Positions 17,607 through 27,575 of a stretch of DNA of 64,000 nt are shown piece by piece (the first letter of the stretch is position 1; each line of letters opens with the position of its first letter). Under the pieces are notes generated by a model. It was not told the DNA's origin. It did not search any database and saw only the letters and a list, made by a program, of their open reading frames with translations. The translations under genes and the position numbers were made by a program. The DNA is from Opitutia bacterium ISCC 52 (GTDB lineage Bacteria; Verrucomicrobiota; Verrucomicrobiia; Opitutales; UBA2995), in assembly GCA_014529675.2 (NCBI GenBank), contig CP076040.1, forward strand, positions 4,677,501 to 4,741,500, read 5' to 3'.

Positions 17607-18695
17607 ATGAGCAATCGATACATCATCATCATGGCCGGAGGTCGCGGAGAGCGGTTCTGGCCCAAAAGTCGGCTAGCCCGCCCGAAACACCTTCAACCCA
17701 TCGTAGGAGAAACCACGATGTTGGCTCAAACGGTCGAACGAGTTTCCGAACTCGTCCCAGCGGAGAATTTGATCATTATCACTAACGCTGAGCAGCGTGA
17801 CATCATTCTCGAAGATTTGCCGCAGCTGTCCCCGGATCAAGTGATTGGAGAGCCGGTAGGTCGCGATACGGCCGCCGCCGTGGGTCTAGCCACTGTTTTA
17901 GTACAAGCCAAAGATCCCGATGCTTCTTACGCGATTTTGCCTGCGGATCATGTGATCCACGATGGTGAATCCTACCGGATGGTTCTCGAGCGGGCATTCG
18001 TTGCGGCTGAGGATACGGGGGCGCTTGTCACCATCGGCATCAAGCCAACTGAACCAGCAACGGGCTATGGATACATCCATTTTGGCGAAGTCCTGGCAGA
18101 AGCCAACGGAGCTCCGGTATATAAAGTTCAGCAATTTGTGGAAAAACCTGATCTTCCGACAGCCCAGGATTACCTCGATTCTAAAGAATATTTTTGGAAC
18201 GCGGGTATGTTCATCTGGAGAGCCTCCGCAATCGATGCCGAGTTGAAGAAGCAAACACCAGAGCTTTGCGAAGGATTACAGAAAATTGCCTTGGGACTCG
18301 CCTCCGGTCAGTCCGCTGAGTCAGTGATGGAAGAGGTTTACCCTACTTTGAAAAAGATCTCCATCGACTTTGCTGTCATGGAAAATGCGACGAACGTGGC
18401 CATGGTCGAATCAGCCTTTGATTGGGACGATGTAGGGGCCTGGCCTGCCATCGAGCGACATTATCCGAAAGACGCCGACGGCAACGTAGGTAAGGGGACT
18501 ACCATCTTTTCCGAAGCCTCGAACAACATCGTGGTTTCCGAAGGAGGTCATTTGACGGCTGTTATCGGAGCCGAAGACTTCATCATCGTTCACACCAAAG
18601 ATGCCACCTTGGTTTGTCACAAAGACAAAGCTCAGGAAATCAAAGCGGTGGTCAACCAGCTTGGCAAAAGCGACGACTTCAAACACCTTGTATAG
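17607..18695 (+). CDS. manC: Mannose-1-phosphate guanylyltransferase
   Basis: The 362-residue protein has the nucleotidyltransferase signature MAGGRGERFWPKSR followed by RPKHLQ, the form specific to GDP-mannose pyrophosphorylases. ILPADHVI supplies a metal-binding Asp, and FVEKPD, YFWNAGMFIWRA and FDWDDVGAW complete the family set. It makes GDP-mannose from mannose-1-phosphate and GTP in the cytosol. It lacks the C-terminal isomerase domain of bifunctional ManC/AlgA, so another protein must supply phosphomannose isomerase. It starts the plus-strand run that continues with ruvX and truA. Confidence 0.95.
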   Translation: MSNRYIIIMAGGRGERFWPKSRLARPKHLQPIVGETTMLAQTVERVSELVPAENLIIITNAEQRDIILEDLPQLSPDQVIGEPVGRDTAAAVGLATVLVQAKDPDASYAILPADHVIHDGESYRMVLERAFVAAEDTGALVTIGIKPTEPATGYGYIHFGEVLAEANGAPVYKVQQFVEKPDLPTAQDYLDSKEYFWNAGMFIWRASAIDAELKKQTPELCEGLQKIALGLASGQSAESVMEEVYPTLKKISIDFAVMENATNVAMVESAFDWDDVGAWPAIERHYPKDADGNVGKGTTIFSEASNNIVVSEGGHLTAVIGAEDFIIVHTKDATLVCHKDKAQEIKAVVNQLGKSDDFKHLV

Positions 18696-18706
18696 GATCC
18701 GTCTGC

Positions 18707-19150
18707 GTGAATGTTCTGGGTATTGATTACGGCGAGAAGCGCATTGGGTTGAGCTTCGGCGACTCTTTGGGTCTTGCCGTTCCAATTGCCGCTGCCGTCG
18801 AGCCCAGTGTGGAAAAGCGTTTCGAACATATCGGCTCCGTCATCCGGGATCGAAGGATAAAAAAGCTGGTCGTGGGCATGCCCTACAACATGGATGGATC
18901 CTCTGGTTTCAAAGCGAAGGAGGTCGAAGCATTTATGGGTCAGCTCGAAAAACAATTTTTCCTTCCAGTAGAGTCGATCGACGAGCGGCTTACTTCTCAT
19001 CAAGTGGAAGAGGAGCTCAAAAAACAGGGGCGAAAGCTTGATCGGCGCTCAGGTGAGATCGATTCTCGAGCCGCAACGCTCATCCTCCAGGATTACCTCG
19101 ATCGTGATTTGGGGTTGAATCTAGACATCCCCGACCCCGAAGAGCTCTGA
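18707..19150 (+). CDS. ruvX: RuvX/YqgF-family Holliday junction resolvase-like protein
   Basis: The start is the GTG at 18707 (VNVLGIDYGEKRIG), 11 bp after manC. The frame is open upstream but would run back into manC. At 147 residues it has the family size. The RNase H-like motifs are LGIDYGEKRIGLSFGD at the N-terminus, VVGMPYNMDGS in the middle, and DERLTSHQVEEEL followed by DSRAATLILQDYL at the C-terminus, with the expected acidic residues. YqgF proteins process pre-16S rRNA in E. coli and resolve junctions in some species. The stop overlaps the truA start by one base (TGATG), indicating coupling. Confidence 0.93.
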   Translation: MNVLGIDYGEKRIGLSFGDSLGLAVPIAAAVEPSVEKRFEHIGSVIRDRRIKKLVVGMPYNMDGSSGFKAKEVEAFMGQLEKQFFLPVESIDERLTSHQVEEELKKQGRKLDRRSGEIDSRAATLILQDYLDRDLGLNLDIPDPEEL

Positions 19151-19887
19151 TGAGTCGATGGAAGTGTATCTGCTCCTATGATGGAACTGGCTTCACCGGC
19201 TGGCAAACCCAGCCCACTCAAGATGCGGTTCAAGATACACTTGAGAAAGGCTTAAAAAATATTCTGAAAGAAACGATCCGTATTCAAGGGAGTGGCCGTA
19301 CGGATGCAGGGGTCCATGCCCTGGGTCAGGTATTTCATTTTGATGCAACTTGGCGTCACTCCGTCGAGAAGCTGCAGGCCGCCATTCATTCTCGAGTTCC
19401 TGAAACCATCCGGATCGAGTCAGTGGAGGAAGTGGATGACGACTTTCACGCTCGTTATTCTGCAACCGGTAAGCGCTACCATTATCGGATACACCTGGGT
19501 CAGGCGAATCCATTCGATGCACGGTATATGACATCGCTGTTTTGCGAGCTCGACCTCGAGGCTATTCGTTTGGCCGGGCAATCGCTCTTGGGAGAGCATG
19601 ACTTTACCGCCTTTGCAGCCGACAATGGTTCCGATGATGGAGAGAACCCGGTGAAAGACCTTCGTCTTTTCGAGGTGGTTAAAGAGGGCCAGGAGATAAG
19701 ATTCATTTTCGAAGCCAGTGGCTTTATGTATAAAATGGTCCGATCTCTCTCGGGGGCATTGATACGGGTTGGCCGTGGCGTATTGACCCCGAATGACTTT
19801 AAAGAGATCTTGGATTCCCGGGTTCGCACTAAGGATGTAGTTACCGCAGCCCCGCAGGGACTCTTTCTTGAAAAAGTCTATTACTAG
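19150..19887 (+). CDS. truA: tRNA pseudouridine(38-40) synthase
   Basis: The 245-residue protein carries catalytic Asp52 in the canonical GSGRTDAGVHALGQVFHF motif. CSYDGTGFTGWQTQP at the start, GKRYHYRI in the middle and ASGFMYKMVRSLSGALIRVG near the end are TruA-specific. It modifies positions 38-40 of the tRNA anticodon arm. Its ATG overlaps the ruvX stop by one base. Confidence 0.97.
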   Translation: MSRWKCICSYDGTGFTGWQTQPTQDAVQDTLEKGLKNILKETIRIQGSGRTDAGVHALGQVFHFDATWRHSVEKLQAAIHSRVPETIRIESVEEVDDDFHARYSATGKRYHYRIHLGQANPFDARYMTSLFCELDLEAIRLAGQSLLGEHDFTAFAADNGSDDGENPVKDLRLFEVVKEGQEIRFIFEASGFMYKMVRSLSGALIRVGRGVLTPNDFKEILDSRVRTKDVVTAAPQGLFLEKVYY

Positions 19888-19987
19888 AACCTTTCATGCT
19901 TGGGGCTTGAATATTGGCTTTCCTTGTTGCGGAATGGAATTTCCCACTCTTAGGCCGATTGCCTAACTACCATACCGACCCACGAAC

Positions 19988-20977
19988 ATGTCAGGATTTC
20001 AGAGAGACAGCCATCATGTGCTATTCAACCTCGATGAATACCGGTACAGTTTTCGAGGACTAAAAATCCTGTTTTTGGCGTTCGTGGTTTTGCACCTGAT
20101 CGCCGCAGTGCTAGCACCCGCAGCCTACAAGTCCATCTTGTGGTGGTATTCTCATTTCCCTAACGACCTGAACACCTACCTGATTGGGAAACCGTTTCCC
20201 GAGTACTTCGATAGAGCGCGGCTACTGCTCTTGGTTCTATCGATTCCTTGGATGTTCTTCCAAACCCGACTCCTCTCCGCGAGGAAGCTAGGCATTTCTG
20301 CTGATCGTCCCTGGAACTTTTATTTCGGGTGGTTTTACATGGTCGGATTAATATGGGCGGTGGTGGTGCTCGGTGTCCTCATCTCAGTCGATGCCTTGGC
20401 CATTAAGAGCTCTCTTGGGTTTGGAACCTTACTATGGGGACTCATCTCCGCTTTTCTGGCTGCACTTCTCATTGGATTTTTAGAGGAGCTCATTTTTCGC
20501 AGCTTGTTTTTCCGAATGTTCTATACGGCCCTTACTCCCATGGTCAGTGTAGTCCTCTCTTCCATGTTTTTTGCTTACATGCACTTTAAGCAGCCGAGGG
20601 GGTTGTGGGACTATGATACTCTACCCACTGATGTCTCTTGGTGGGATGGGTTCACCGCAGGTTTCTGGGTGTTGTTTGGAATCGTAGTGAACTTCGATCT
20701 GGTACTCTTTCTCAATCTCACTCTTGTGGGCTACACATTGACGGTCGTCTTTATGAAAACCCGTTCTCTTTGGGCGGTGGTGGGATTACATGCCGGTTGG
20801 GTAACTCCGATTTCTCTATTCATGGACATAGCTGTTCGCGATGTAGACAAACACTCCCTGTGGTGGGGAACCTTCCGTTTGGCTGATGGATACTTTACGA
20901 CTATCTGTCTGCTGCTCATCGCGGTTTATTTCTCCAAGTTTTATAAGACTAAAAAACCACGTGGTTTTATCCTTTGA
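19988..20977 (+). CDS. CPBP-family (CAAX/Abi) intramembrane metalloprotease
   Basis: The 329-residue protein is polytopic, with about seven or eight hydrophobic segments. The three CPBP motifs are present: EE at 166-167 followed by R (EELIFRSLFF), FxxxH ending at H199 (FAYMH), and a late HAGW (GLHAGWVTP). These residues form the active site inside the membrane. Known members process CAAX proteins, bacteriocin-immunity partners or membrane anchors; the target here is unknown. The next gene (comF) starts on the base after its stop. Confidence 0.9.
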   Translation: MSGFQRDSHHVLFNLDEYRYSFRGLKILFLAFVVLHLIAAVLAPAAYKSILWWYSHFPNDLNTYLIGKPFPEYFDRARLLLLVLSIPWMFFQTRLLSARKLGISADRPWNFYFGWFYMVGLIWAVVVLGVLISVDALAIKSSLGFGTLLWGLISAFLAALLIGFLEELIFRSLFFRMFYTALTPMVSVVLSSMFFAYMHFKQPRGLWDYDTLPTDVSWWDGFTAGFWVLFGIVVNFDLVLFLNLTLVGYTLTVVFMKTRSLWAVVGLHAGWVTPISLFMDIAVRDVDKHSLWWGTFRLADGYFTTICLLLIAVYFSKFYKTKKPRGFIL

Positions 20978-21715
20978 TTGGCGGTGAAATTCAAGGATGT
21001 CACAGATTCGTTTCTCGACGTGGTTTTTCCGAGAAACTGTGTGATCACCGGAGACCTGGTAGAAGAGGATAGTCCTTATCGCTCTATTTCTAAGTCGGTT
21101 GGGCAAAAACTATTTCATGTTCAGGCGACCCATTGTCGTACCTGTGGTTATCCATACTTTGGTGCTGTAATGGCCAGCGACCGGGCCTGTCCAAAATGCA
21201 AGGAGCTAAAGCCGCTTTATGGCGAAGGCAAAACCACCATCCTCGTGGAAGGCATTGGGCGGGAGTTGATTCACAAGTTCAAATACGAAGAAGCCACGTT
21301 TCTGATTCAGGACTTTTTCTCATTTTTCGAAAACTGTGTTGGGTTGGACCACTATCTTGATGATGCTCATTTGGTTCCGGTACCCCTCCACCCACGAAAA
21401 TTCCGTGAGCGAGGGTTCAATCAGAGTGAGGCTCTTTGCCAGGCCCTGATTCTTCTTCAACCTTCCGCAAAGATGGCAAAAATACTGGAAAGGACCATCG
21501 ATACTCCCAGTCAGACTCTGTTCAGCAGAAAGGAGAGAATGCGCAATCTGAAAAATGCCTTCCGTCTCGCTCCTCATTCTAATTTTGAAGCCTCGAAACG
21601 GTATCTCATTGTAGATGATGTGGTTACGACTGGTTCAACCGTCAATGCATGCACCCGAGCGCTCAGAAAGGGAGGCATTCAGCGTATTGACATTCTGACA
21701 TTGGGACATGGATAA
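20978..21715 (+). CDS. comF: ComF-family phosphoribosyltransferase-like protein
   Basis: The likely start is TTG at 20978, directly after the CPBP stop codon; GTG at 20984 is an alternative. The 245-residue protein has a zinc-knuckle pair, CRTCGY at ~48 and CPKCKEL at ~69. The C-terminal phosphoribosyltransferase fold carries the PRPP loop YLIVDDVVTTGSTVNA and HPRKFRERGFNQSEAL, both standard in ComF. ComF (GntX in E. coli) acts at the membrane in single-strand DNA uptake in competent bacteria. No other competence genes are in the window. Confidence 0.92.
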   Translation: MAVKFKDVTDSFLDVVFPRNCVITGDLVEEDSPYRSISKSVGQKLFHVQATHCRTCGYPYFGAVMASDRACPKCKELKPLYGEGKTTILVEGIGRELIHKFKYEEATFLIQDFFSFFENCVGLDHYLDDAHLVPVPLHPRKFRERGFNQSEALCQALILLQPSAKMAKILERTIDTPSQTLFSRKERMRNLKNAFRLAPHSNFEASKRYLIVDDVVTTGSTVNACTRALRKGGIQRIDILTLGHG

Positions 21716-21724
21716 TTCCCCACT

Positions 21725-22579
21725 ATGCCACTTTTTAGTAAGCCGAAGTACTCAACGGTAACCGTCAAAAAGAGAGATATTCCTCGTGGTTTGTGGACCA
21801 AAGACCCAATTACTGGCGACTTGATCTACAATAAAGAGCTCGAGCAAAACCTACTCGTCGCTCCGAAAAGTGGATATCATTTTCCGATGGATGCTCCGAC
21901 GCGGATGAAATCTCTACTCGATGAAGGCACCTTCGAAGAATGGGATGCTGACCTGACGTCCGTCGATCCGCTTTCCTTTACCGACAGTAAGCCTTACATG
22001 GATCGTCTGGAAACCTATCGTAAGAAAACCAAGCTGACTGACGCGGTAGTGAGTGGTTCAGGAAAGCTACACGATATCCCAGTGGAGGTGTCGGTTATGG
22101 ATTTTCGATTTATCGGAGCGAGTATGGGATCGGTAGTGGGCGAAAAGATCACACGAAGCATCGAGCGCGCCACCGAGCGCGGAGTTCCTTGTATCACCGT
22201 CTGTGCCTCAGGGGGTGCACGCATGCAAGAAGGTATACTCAGTTTGATGCAAATGGCAAAGACCAGCTCAGCCCTCGCCCGCCAAGCTAAAGCCCGGTTG
22301 CCTTATGTGTCCATTTTGACGAATCCAACCTTCGCAGGGGTCATGGCAAGCTTTGCATCTTTAGGTGATCTTATCATCGCAGAGCCCGCAGCACTCATTG
22401 GATTTGCGGGGGCCAGGGTTATTAAAGAAACGACCAAAGAGGAATTACCCAAAGGATTCCAAACGGCAGAGTTTCTGTTGGAGCATGGTTTGATTGATCA
22501 GATTGTTCATCGCCACGAAATGAAGGATCGCTTGAAGTCATTTCTCTCAGCGATGTGGTCGGCGGAACGCTCTGCTTAA
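21725..22579 (+). CDS. accD: Acetyl-CoA carboxylase carboxyltransferase subunit beta, zinc-ribbon cysteines replaced
   Basis: The 284-residue protein has the AccD crotonase core: [65 protein letters not shown] and [13 protein letters not shown]. The N-terminal zinc ribbon, normally two CxxC pairs, keeps the surrounding sequence (GLWTK...[12 protein letters not shown]). At the four cysteine positions it has Asp27, Thr30, Ala46 and Ser49. It should join AccA, AccB and AccC to make malonyl-CoA; those genes are not in the window. The ribbon contacts nucleic acid and tRNA-like ligands in E. coli, so that side role is probably lost. Confidence 0.93.
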   Translation: MPLFSKPKYSTVTVKKRDIPRGLWTKDPITGDLIYNKELEQNLLVAPKSGYHFPMDAPTRMKSLLDEGTFEEWDADLTSVDPLSFTDSKPYMDRLETYRKKTKLTDAVVSGSGKLHDIPVEVSVMDFRFIGASMGSVVGEKITRSIERATERGVPCITVCASGGARMQEGILSLMQMAKTSSALARQAKARLPYVSILTNPTFAGVMASFASLGDLIIAEPAALIGFAGARVIKETTKEELPKGFQTAEFLLEHGLIDQIVHRHEMKDRLKSFLSAMWSAERSA

Positions 22580-22619
22580 AGCTCGCCGAGCATCGATTGC
22601 TTCGATTCAGTTTCGTCCC

Positions 22620-23912
22620 GTGAATTTTGAGCAAACCAGGGAGTATCTATTTAGTCTTCGCAACAAAGGCTCGACCTACGGCATTGACCGAATGGCCGAC
22701 TTTATTGAAGCGCTTGGCAGGCCAGATCAAGCTTACCCTATCATCCATATCGCTGGGACCAATGGGAAGGGATCTACGGCGGCCATGCTTGAGCGAATCT
22801 TTCGAGCGGCCGGCTATAAGACAGGATTGTTTACCTCCCCCCACTTGGTATTTCTAGGGGAGCGTATACAGGTCAATCGCGAGCCTTTGACCCCAGAGTT
22901 GATCACTGAGCTTATTGGTGAACTCGATGTGCACGCCAAAGCAGTGGCTCGAAGTAATCCGGAAAATCATCCCACCTTTTTTGAGTTCATGGCAGCCATG
23001 GGCATGGTGCACTTCAAACGAGAACAAGTCGATATTGCCATTTTCGAAACAGGCCTTGGTGGCCGCCTTGATGCCACCAATGTCGTCGATCCTGAGGTCT
23101 CTATTATTACATCGATTGGCTTGGATCACACCAACATCCTGGGAGATACCGTCGAACAAATCGCTGGTGAAAAAGCCGGCATCATCAAGCCGCGTAAACC
23201 GGTCGTCATGGGTCGTGTTCCTGATCAAGGAGCCGATGTGATACTTCAGGTGGCAAAAGAAAACGATTCTCCGGTTATCTCTGTTCAGGAAACTTACGGG
23301 GATGCACTAGAGGCGTATCCCGAGAGCAATTTATTTGGAACTTTCCAGCGATGGAATGCCGCAACAGCGATTACCTGTTGCAGACTTTTGGACACACAGT
23401 TTCCGGGGATTGAAGATGTATCAGAGACTGCACTACAATCGGTGGATTGGCCTGGCCGCTGGCAGCGTCTGGGACTTCCTTGTGGCCGGAATCTAATCCT
23501 CGATGCGACTCACAATCCCGAAGGTTCTTTCTTTCTGGATGAAAACCTTGGAGCGTTGGAAAAAGAGCTGGGTCGAAAACCCTGGATTGTTGCTGGTACC
23601 CTTGGAGAGTTTAGAGCACAGTTTCTCATGCCAGTGGCTGCTCGCCATGCACGAGGTCTGTATCTCTTGGAGACTCAGCAGCCCCGTACAGCCACCTTCG
23701 ACGATTTAAGAAAATGGGTGCCTGAACACTCTGATTTTCCGGTTAAGAATACGGACAAGGAAACTCTGTTTCCTGACCAGCAATCCTGTGCGATCGGGAA
23801 GCCCGGGGACACGATAGTGGTGACCGGCTCTATTTACCTGCTAGGAGAAGTGCTTGAACGCTTGACCGGTCAAGAAGCTGAATCGGGTGCCGCCTTACAA
23901 GATCTGCCTTAA
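22620..23912 (+). CDS. folC: Folylpolyglutamate/dihydrofolate synthase
   Basis: The GTG at 22620 starts a 430-residue protein, the usual FolC length. The P-loop is GTNGKGST at 46-53. [40 protein letters not shown] and [11 protein letters not shown] are the conserved Mur-ligase-type FolC motifs, and LDATHNPEG marks the C-terminal domain. It adds glutamates to folates, and possibly makes dihydrofolate, in the cytosol. Its stop codon overlaps the convergent purA stop by four bases. Confidence 0.95.
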   Translation: MNFEQTREYLFSLRNKGSTYGIDRMADFIEALGRPDQAYPIIHIAGTNGKGSTAAMLERIFRAAGYKTGLFTSPHLVFLGERIQVNREPLTPELITELIGELDVHAKAVARSNPENHPTFFEFMAAMGMVHFKREQVDIAIFETGLGGRLDATNVVDPEVSIITSIGLDHTNILGDTVEQIAGEKAGIIKPRKPVVMGRVPDQGADVILQVAKENDSPVISVQETYGDALEAYPESNLFGTFQRWNAATAITCCRLLDTQFPGIEDVSETALQSVDWPGRWQRLGLPCGRNLILDATHNPEGSFFLDENLGALEKELGRKPWIVAGTLGEFRAQFLMPVAARHARGLYLLETQQPRTATFDDLRKWVPEHSDFPVKNTDKETLFPDQQSCAIGKPGDTIVVTGSIYLLGEVLERLTGQEAESGAALQDLP

Positions 23913-25471
23913 ACGCCGGCAGATTGGTTTAGCAGCTTCAGCAATTCTTTGGTCTCCGGAACATCGCGAATGATTTGCTCTGGGTCTGGGCCAACTCCGA
24001 TATAGCGAAGATTAACAAACTCGTCTGTCGATGAATTCTCGTAGGCAACATCACAGGTCGCTTTTACCATACCTGCTACATACAGCTGCGCGTTGGCAGG
24101 TAAGTCATCGAAGTTGCGAACACCAGATATGTCTTCTGGCCAACCCTCGTAGGTTTCGTAAATCGGTTTCAATTCCGTGCGGTAGCTGTCGTCACGAGGA
24201 ACGTGATTCACCCGTTTCCCGTTGGAATTCTCGTAGGCTACGCAGATTTTCAAAGATCCTGACCACTCATTGTTATGACTCAACGCATCGAGCTTATTGA
24301 TCATCAGGTCCTGAAAGCCACCGTAACGAAGGGCATCGCCTTTCTCTACTGCATCATACCAGCCGACCATACGCTGGCGACCCGTTGAAGTTCCAAACTC
24401 CAGCTTTTTCAAGAAGTTGCCAAGATGGTCGTTCTCCTCGAACTGGGTGATGAACAGATGTGTGCCCACTTTAGTATCGTAGGCTTTGGCTACTCCAATC
24501 GTGTGCACCGGCTGAACGGGGATGCCGGCCGAGTTAAAGATCTCTGGAGTGAAGCTGTGGGACGCGGTCACATTGGGAGAGAATCCCTGGCGCTTATCCA
24601 ACCAGTAAGACTGTCCAAATTCGCCAATGATATATTTTTCGTTCTCGAGTGCCTGCAAGATCACTTCGCGAACGTCGGTTACTTGGGCCACCAGTGCTTG
24701 GCCTGCTTCCCAATAAACGTCGGTAAGACGCTCAACATTGATACTGAAAGGAGCATCCCCCTTGAACTGGTCAAAATCAAATTCGTCTTCCGTGAAATCC
24801 CCGCTTTCAATGCTCTCTTGATTGGCTCGTACCTCTGCTTTTGTCAGGGTGTCGAATAGATCGTCCCACTTATCTTCTGGAAGTTGGCAAACGTGCTGGA
24901 TGATTCGCACAGCGCGATCACATTTTTGAGCCAGCTTCTTCTGAAATGCTTCTTTGGTGTCTCGGAAGGAAGCGTAGTAGGTCTGCCACTGACTGGTCTC
25001 ATCTGAGAACGAAGGCGAAATGCCACGGCCGGTTGAACCTCGAGGAGTTTCCTCCAGAATGTTTTCCCGGTAATACTCAATCGCTAGATCCAATAAGCGG
25101 TGCGTAAGATCTGACACCATGCTGCGCTCATCGATGGCGAGACGGTTTATCACATCATACCCACGAGCTTCCAATGGCTTGGCTTCCCAGATAAATTTGC
25201 GTGGATCAGCAACAACACCTGCACCTACAGCCAGATGCGGTACGGTCTTGGCGATCACACCGGCCGGTAGCAGGTTCAGTTTTAATCCCCCTGCTGTATG
25301 ACCCGAGTTGGCACCTCCGTTAACCTTCAGAACGACGGCCACTGGATCGTCTTGTCCAGTCGTTTCCTGTAGTTCCGAAATCGCTTCGTAAATGAGTCTG
25401 CCCTTACCTTCGTCACCGTAACTAATCCCGGTGTCGGCGATAATTCTAGAGGAAAATGGGGGCGTTGCCAT
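23909..25471 (-). CDS. purA: Adenylosuccinate synthetase, long divergent form
   Basis: The ATG at 25471 gives 520 residues; upstream codons to 25525 look untranslated. Key PurA residues are kept: catalytic Asp in SYGDEGKGR, His in [23 protein letters not shown] in place of [21 protein letters not shown] for the IMP/GTP loop, NKLDALS and [14 protein letters not shown]. The enzyme joins IMP and aspartate using GTP. It is ~90 residues longer than E. coli PurA, with an extra acidic segment around residues 190-255 ([16 protein letters not shown]). It lies downstream of guaB on the same strand, with a 460-bp structured gap between them. Confidence 0.88.
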   Translation of the reverse strand: MATPPFSSRIIADTGISYGDEGKGRLIYEAISELQETTGQDDPVAVVLKVNGGANSGHTAGGLKLNLLPAGVIAKTVPHLAVGAGVVADPRKFIWEAKPLEARGYDVINRLAIDERSMVSDLTHRLLDLAIEYYRENILEETPRGSTGRGISPSFSDETSQWQTYYASFRDTKEAFQKKLAQKCDRAVRIIQHVCQLPEDKWDDLFDTLTKAEVRANQESIESGDFTEDEFDFDQFKGDAPFSINVERLTDVYWEAGQALVAQVTDVREVILQALENEKYIIGEFGQSYWLDKRQGFSPNVTASHSFTPEIFNSAGIPVQPVHTIGVAKAYDTKVGTHLFITQFEENDHLGNFLKKLEFGTSTGRQRMVGWYDAVEKGDALRYGGFQDLMINKLDALSHNNEWSGSLKICVAYENSNGKRVNHVPRDDSYRTELKPIYETYEGWPEDISGVRNFDDLPANAQLYVAGMVKATCDVAYENSSTDEFVNLRYIGVGPDPEQIIRDVPETKELLKLLNQSAGV

Positions 25472-25581
25472 GGGCTGTATATACTTCGGTCGTATGAAAC
25501 AAAACGATCTGGGATATCCTTCCACTACCCCCTAGTAAACAATATTCTCCGAACTACTATCAATATAGGGGTTTGACCTAA

Positions 25582-25658
25582 CGTTTGGCTTGGCGGGTCT
25601 AGGTCCATCTCGTTTGGAAAACGGGCTGTGCGATAAGGCTTAGATCCATTGCCAAACG
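25582..25658. repeat. 8-bp inverted repeat in the purA leader
   Basis: CGTTTGGC (25582-25589) and GCCAAACG (25651-25658) are perfect complements, and a small hairpin CGTTT-GGA-AAACG sits inside at 25611-25623. Together they would fold into one stem-loop in the transcript upstream of purA. Confidence 0.45.
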
Positions 25659-25714
25659 GGTGCTTGGTGTTCCCAGCTTCTCATTTCGAACAACTATCCA
25701 TGACTTCCGACGGT

Positions 25715-25933
25715 ATCTGAAGGTCTGGCAGTGTCGGGCTGTCGAGCTTGACGATTGATGGATGAGAGAGCGCACTTGCGTGCGTGACCGAATACAGAAA
25801 GAGGAACACTCGGCATGTCGGCACTGAGGAAGAGGCTAATTCCATTTGCCTCCAGTTAGAAATTGTTCAGAGAGGTCCCATCTAAAATTGAATAAACAAT
25901 TCAAATTAGCCTCTTCCGCCCAGACCTTCAGAT
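25715..25933. repeat. Nested perfect 14-bp inverted repeats between guaB and purA
   Basis: The outer arms ATCTGAAGGTCTGG (25715-25728) and its exact complement (25920-25933) enclose inner arms GGAAGAGGCTAATT (25828-25841) and its exact complement (25904-25917). On the right side the two arms are separated by two bases; on the left by 99 bases holding a CGCAC-TTGC-GTGCG hairpin. A further hairpin AATTG...CAATT lies inside the inner loop. The element ends exactly at the guaB stop codon and reads into the purA leader. It could be a structured RNA, a 3' processing element or a small non-autonomous mobile element. No target-site duplication is visible. Confidence 0.7.
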
Positions 25934-27502
25934 TTAGTTTTCTTTAGGGGTCTTGATCTCTATGACATCATGCGTGGTCGACTCTCTTTGGCCGGCCGGC
26001 GACACACGAATATAGCGGGCACGATTTCTTAAGTCGGGCAAGGTGGGCGCTCCCAGGTAACCCATCCCGGACTGGATGCCTCCGATATATTCAGAAAGCA
26101 CCTTATCTAATGGCCCCGATAGCTCTTTCAAGGCCTCGATCCCTTCAGCCGCCACCTTGCGATCGACTTGCTTCTTGTTATGACCGTAGCGAGCGGCGGA
26201 TCCTGCCTTCATCGCTGCATGACTTCCCATGCCTCGATATTGCTTATAAAGTTGTCCGTTGATCTCGATAATTTCGCCAGGGCTCTCTCGGCAACCTGCA
26301 AGTAGGCTACCTAGCATAACTGCATTGGCCAAGGTGAGTGCTTTTACCATGTCACCTGATTTGGTGATACCGCCATCGGCGATGATGGTGACCCCAAGCT
26401 TGGCTGCCTCGCGGCTGGCGACATGAATAGCAGTTAATTGGGGGATACCGACTCCAGCGACCACCCGAGTCGTGCAAATGGATCCAGGGCCTTGCCCTAC
26501 TTTGATCGCGTTGGCTCCGCAGCCAGCCAGAAATTCGACACCCGCAGCACTGGTTACATTGCCGGCTATGATCGTGAGATCCGGAAAGGCACCGCGGATG
26601 AGTTTGACCAACTGTCCCATACCCAAGGTATGCGCGTGAGCGGAGGAGACAGCGACGACGTCGACGTTCTCATCAACCAGGTTTTGGATGTGTTCCAAAG
26701 TAGCGTCGCGATTGATTTTTCCATCCTTATCGCGAATACCAGTGACCGCGGCTCCACACCTGAGGCGGAAATTAGAGTCACGGCTGGGTTTAAGAATAGA
26801 GCTTTTTTCTGCTGTGATTTGCTCAACGTCACTCAGGGTGAACAATCCCTTGAGTTGGTCATCGTCGTTAATAACCAGGATCTTGTGTATACCGATGTAC
26901 TCATTGAAAAATCGATCAGCAGCGGCAATGGGATCCCCATCGATATTTTTCTCATTCAAGGTAAAAAGATTTTTCCTGGGTGTCATCGCCTTCATGACTT
27001 CAATACTCCGATAGCGTTCGCGAACAACCGAACCTGACAACAGGCCCATGAGCCGACCGCTTTCGTCGACGACAGGGAAGGTGCGGAAGTTGAAGTTCTT
27101 GCGCTCAATAATATCCAACACGTCTCCGATATATTTATCGGGCGATATCGTGACGGGTTCTTGAATCAGGCCATGAATGTGGTGCTTTACCCGAGCGACT
27201 TGCTTTACTTGCCGCTTGTTTTCCATGTTGTAATGGACGATGCCAATCCCGCCGTTGAGTGACATGGCGACGGCCATTTCGGATTCGGTCACGGTATCCA
27301 TGTCGGCCGACAAGATGGGAATCTGAAGGGTCAGATTATCTGAGAGTCGAGTTTCCAGGTTTGCCTCGCTGGGCAGCACTTCCGAGTACCGGGTCGCCAG
27401 AGAAATATCGTCGTAGGTCAGCCCGGTGGGCGCGTTTTGCTGGAAAAACTTTTCTGCGGGAAGGTAGTACTCCGCATCCAGCGGATGTTTCATGTTTTCC
27501 AT
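25934..27502 (-). CDS. guaB: IMP dehydrogenase
   Basis: The 522-residue protein is a normal IMPDH with an inserted pair of CBS domains (about residues 105-225). The catalytic loop is [57 protein letters not shown] and [11 protein letters not shown] are conserved IMPDH stretches, and [11 protein letters not shown] closes the flap region. It oxidises IMP to XMP with NAD+, the committed step to GMP, and CBS domains usually sense adenine or guanine nucleotides. purA follows downstream on the same strand, so both branches from IMP are encoded side by side. Confidence 0.97.
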   Translation of the reverse strand: MENMKHPLDAEYYLPAEKFFQQNAPTGLTYDDISLATRYSEVLPSEANLETRLSDNLTLQIPILSADMDTVTESEMAVAMSLNGGIGIVHYNMENKRQVKQVARVKHHIHGLIQEPVTISPDKYIGDVLDIIERKNFNFRTFPVVDESGRLMGLLSGSVVRERYRSIEVMKAMTPRKNLFTLNEKNIDGDPIAAADRFFNEYIGIHKILVINDDDQLKGLFTLSDVEQITAEKSSILKPSRDSNFRLRCGAAVTGIRDKDGKINRDATLEHIQNLVDENVDVVAVSSAHAHTLGMGQLVKLIRGAFPDLTIIAGNVTSAAGVEFLAGCGANAIKVGQGPGSICTTRVVAGVGIPQLTAIHVASREAAKLGVTIIADGGITKSGDMVKALTLANAVMLGSLLAGCRESPGEIIEINGQLYKQYRGMGSHAAMKAGSAARYGHNKKQVDRKVAAEGIEALKELSGPLDKVLSEYIGGIQSGMGYLGAPTLPDLRNRARYIRVSPAGQRESTTHDVIEIKTPKEN

Positions 27503-27575
27503 GGTCGTTTCTTTAGACTTAAATTCCGTGTGTCAAACTTTTCGTTTTTATGCCTATAGTGCCCGAAAATCCTGA

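Noticed and set aside
23909-25471. Possible PurZ (phage 2-aminoadenylosuccinate synthetase) instead of PurA
   Set aside because: The catalytic Asp of GDEGKG, which as I recall is substituted in PurZ, is present here; no phage genes are nearby and guaB is adjacent.
25715-25933. Calling the nested inverted repeats a MITE
   Set aside because: No target-site duplication flanks the outer arms and no second copy is visible in the window, so it was left as an unclassified structured repeat.
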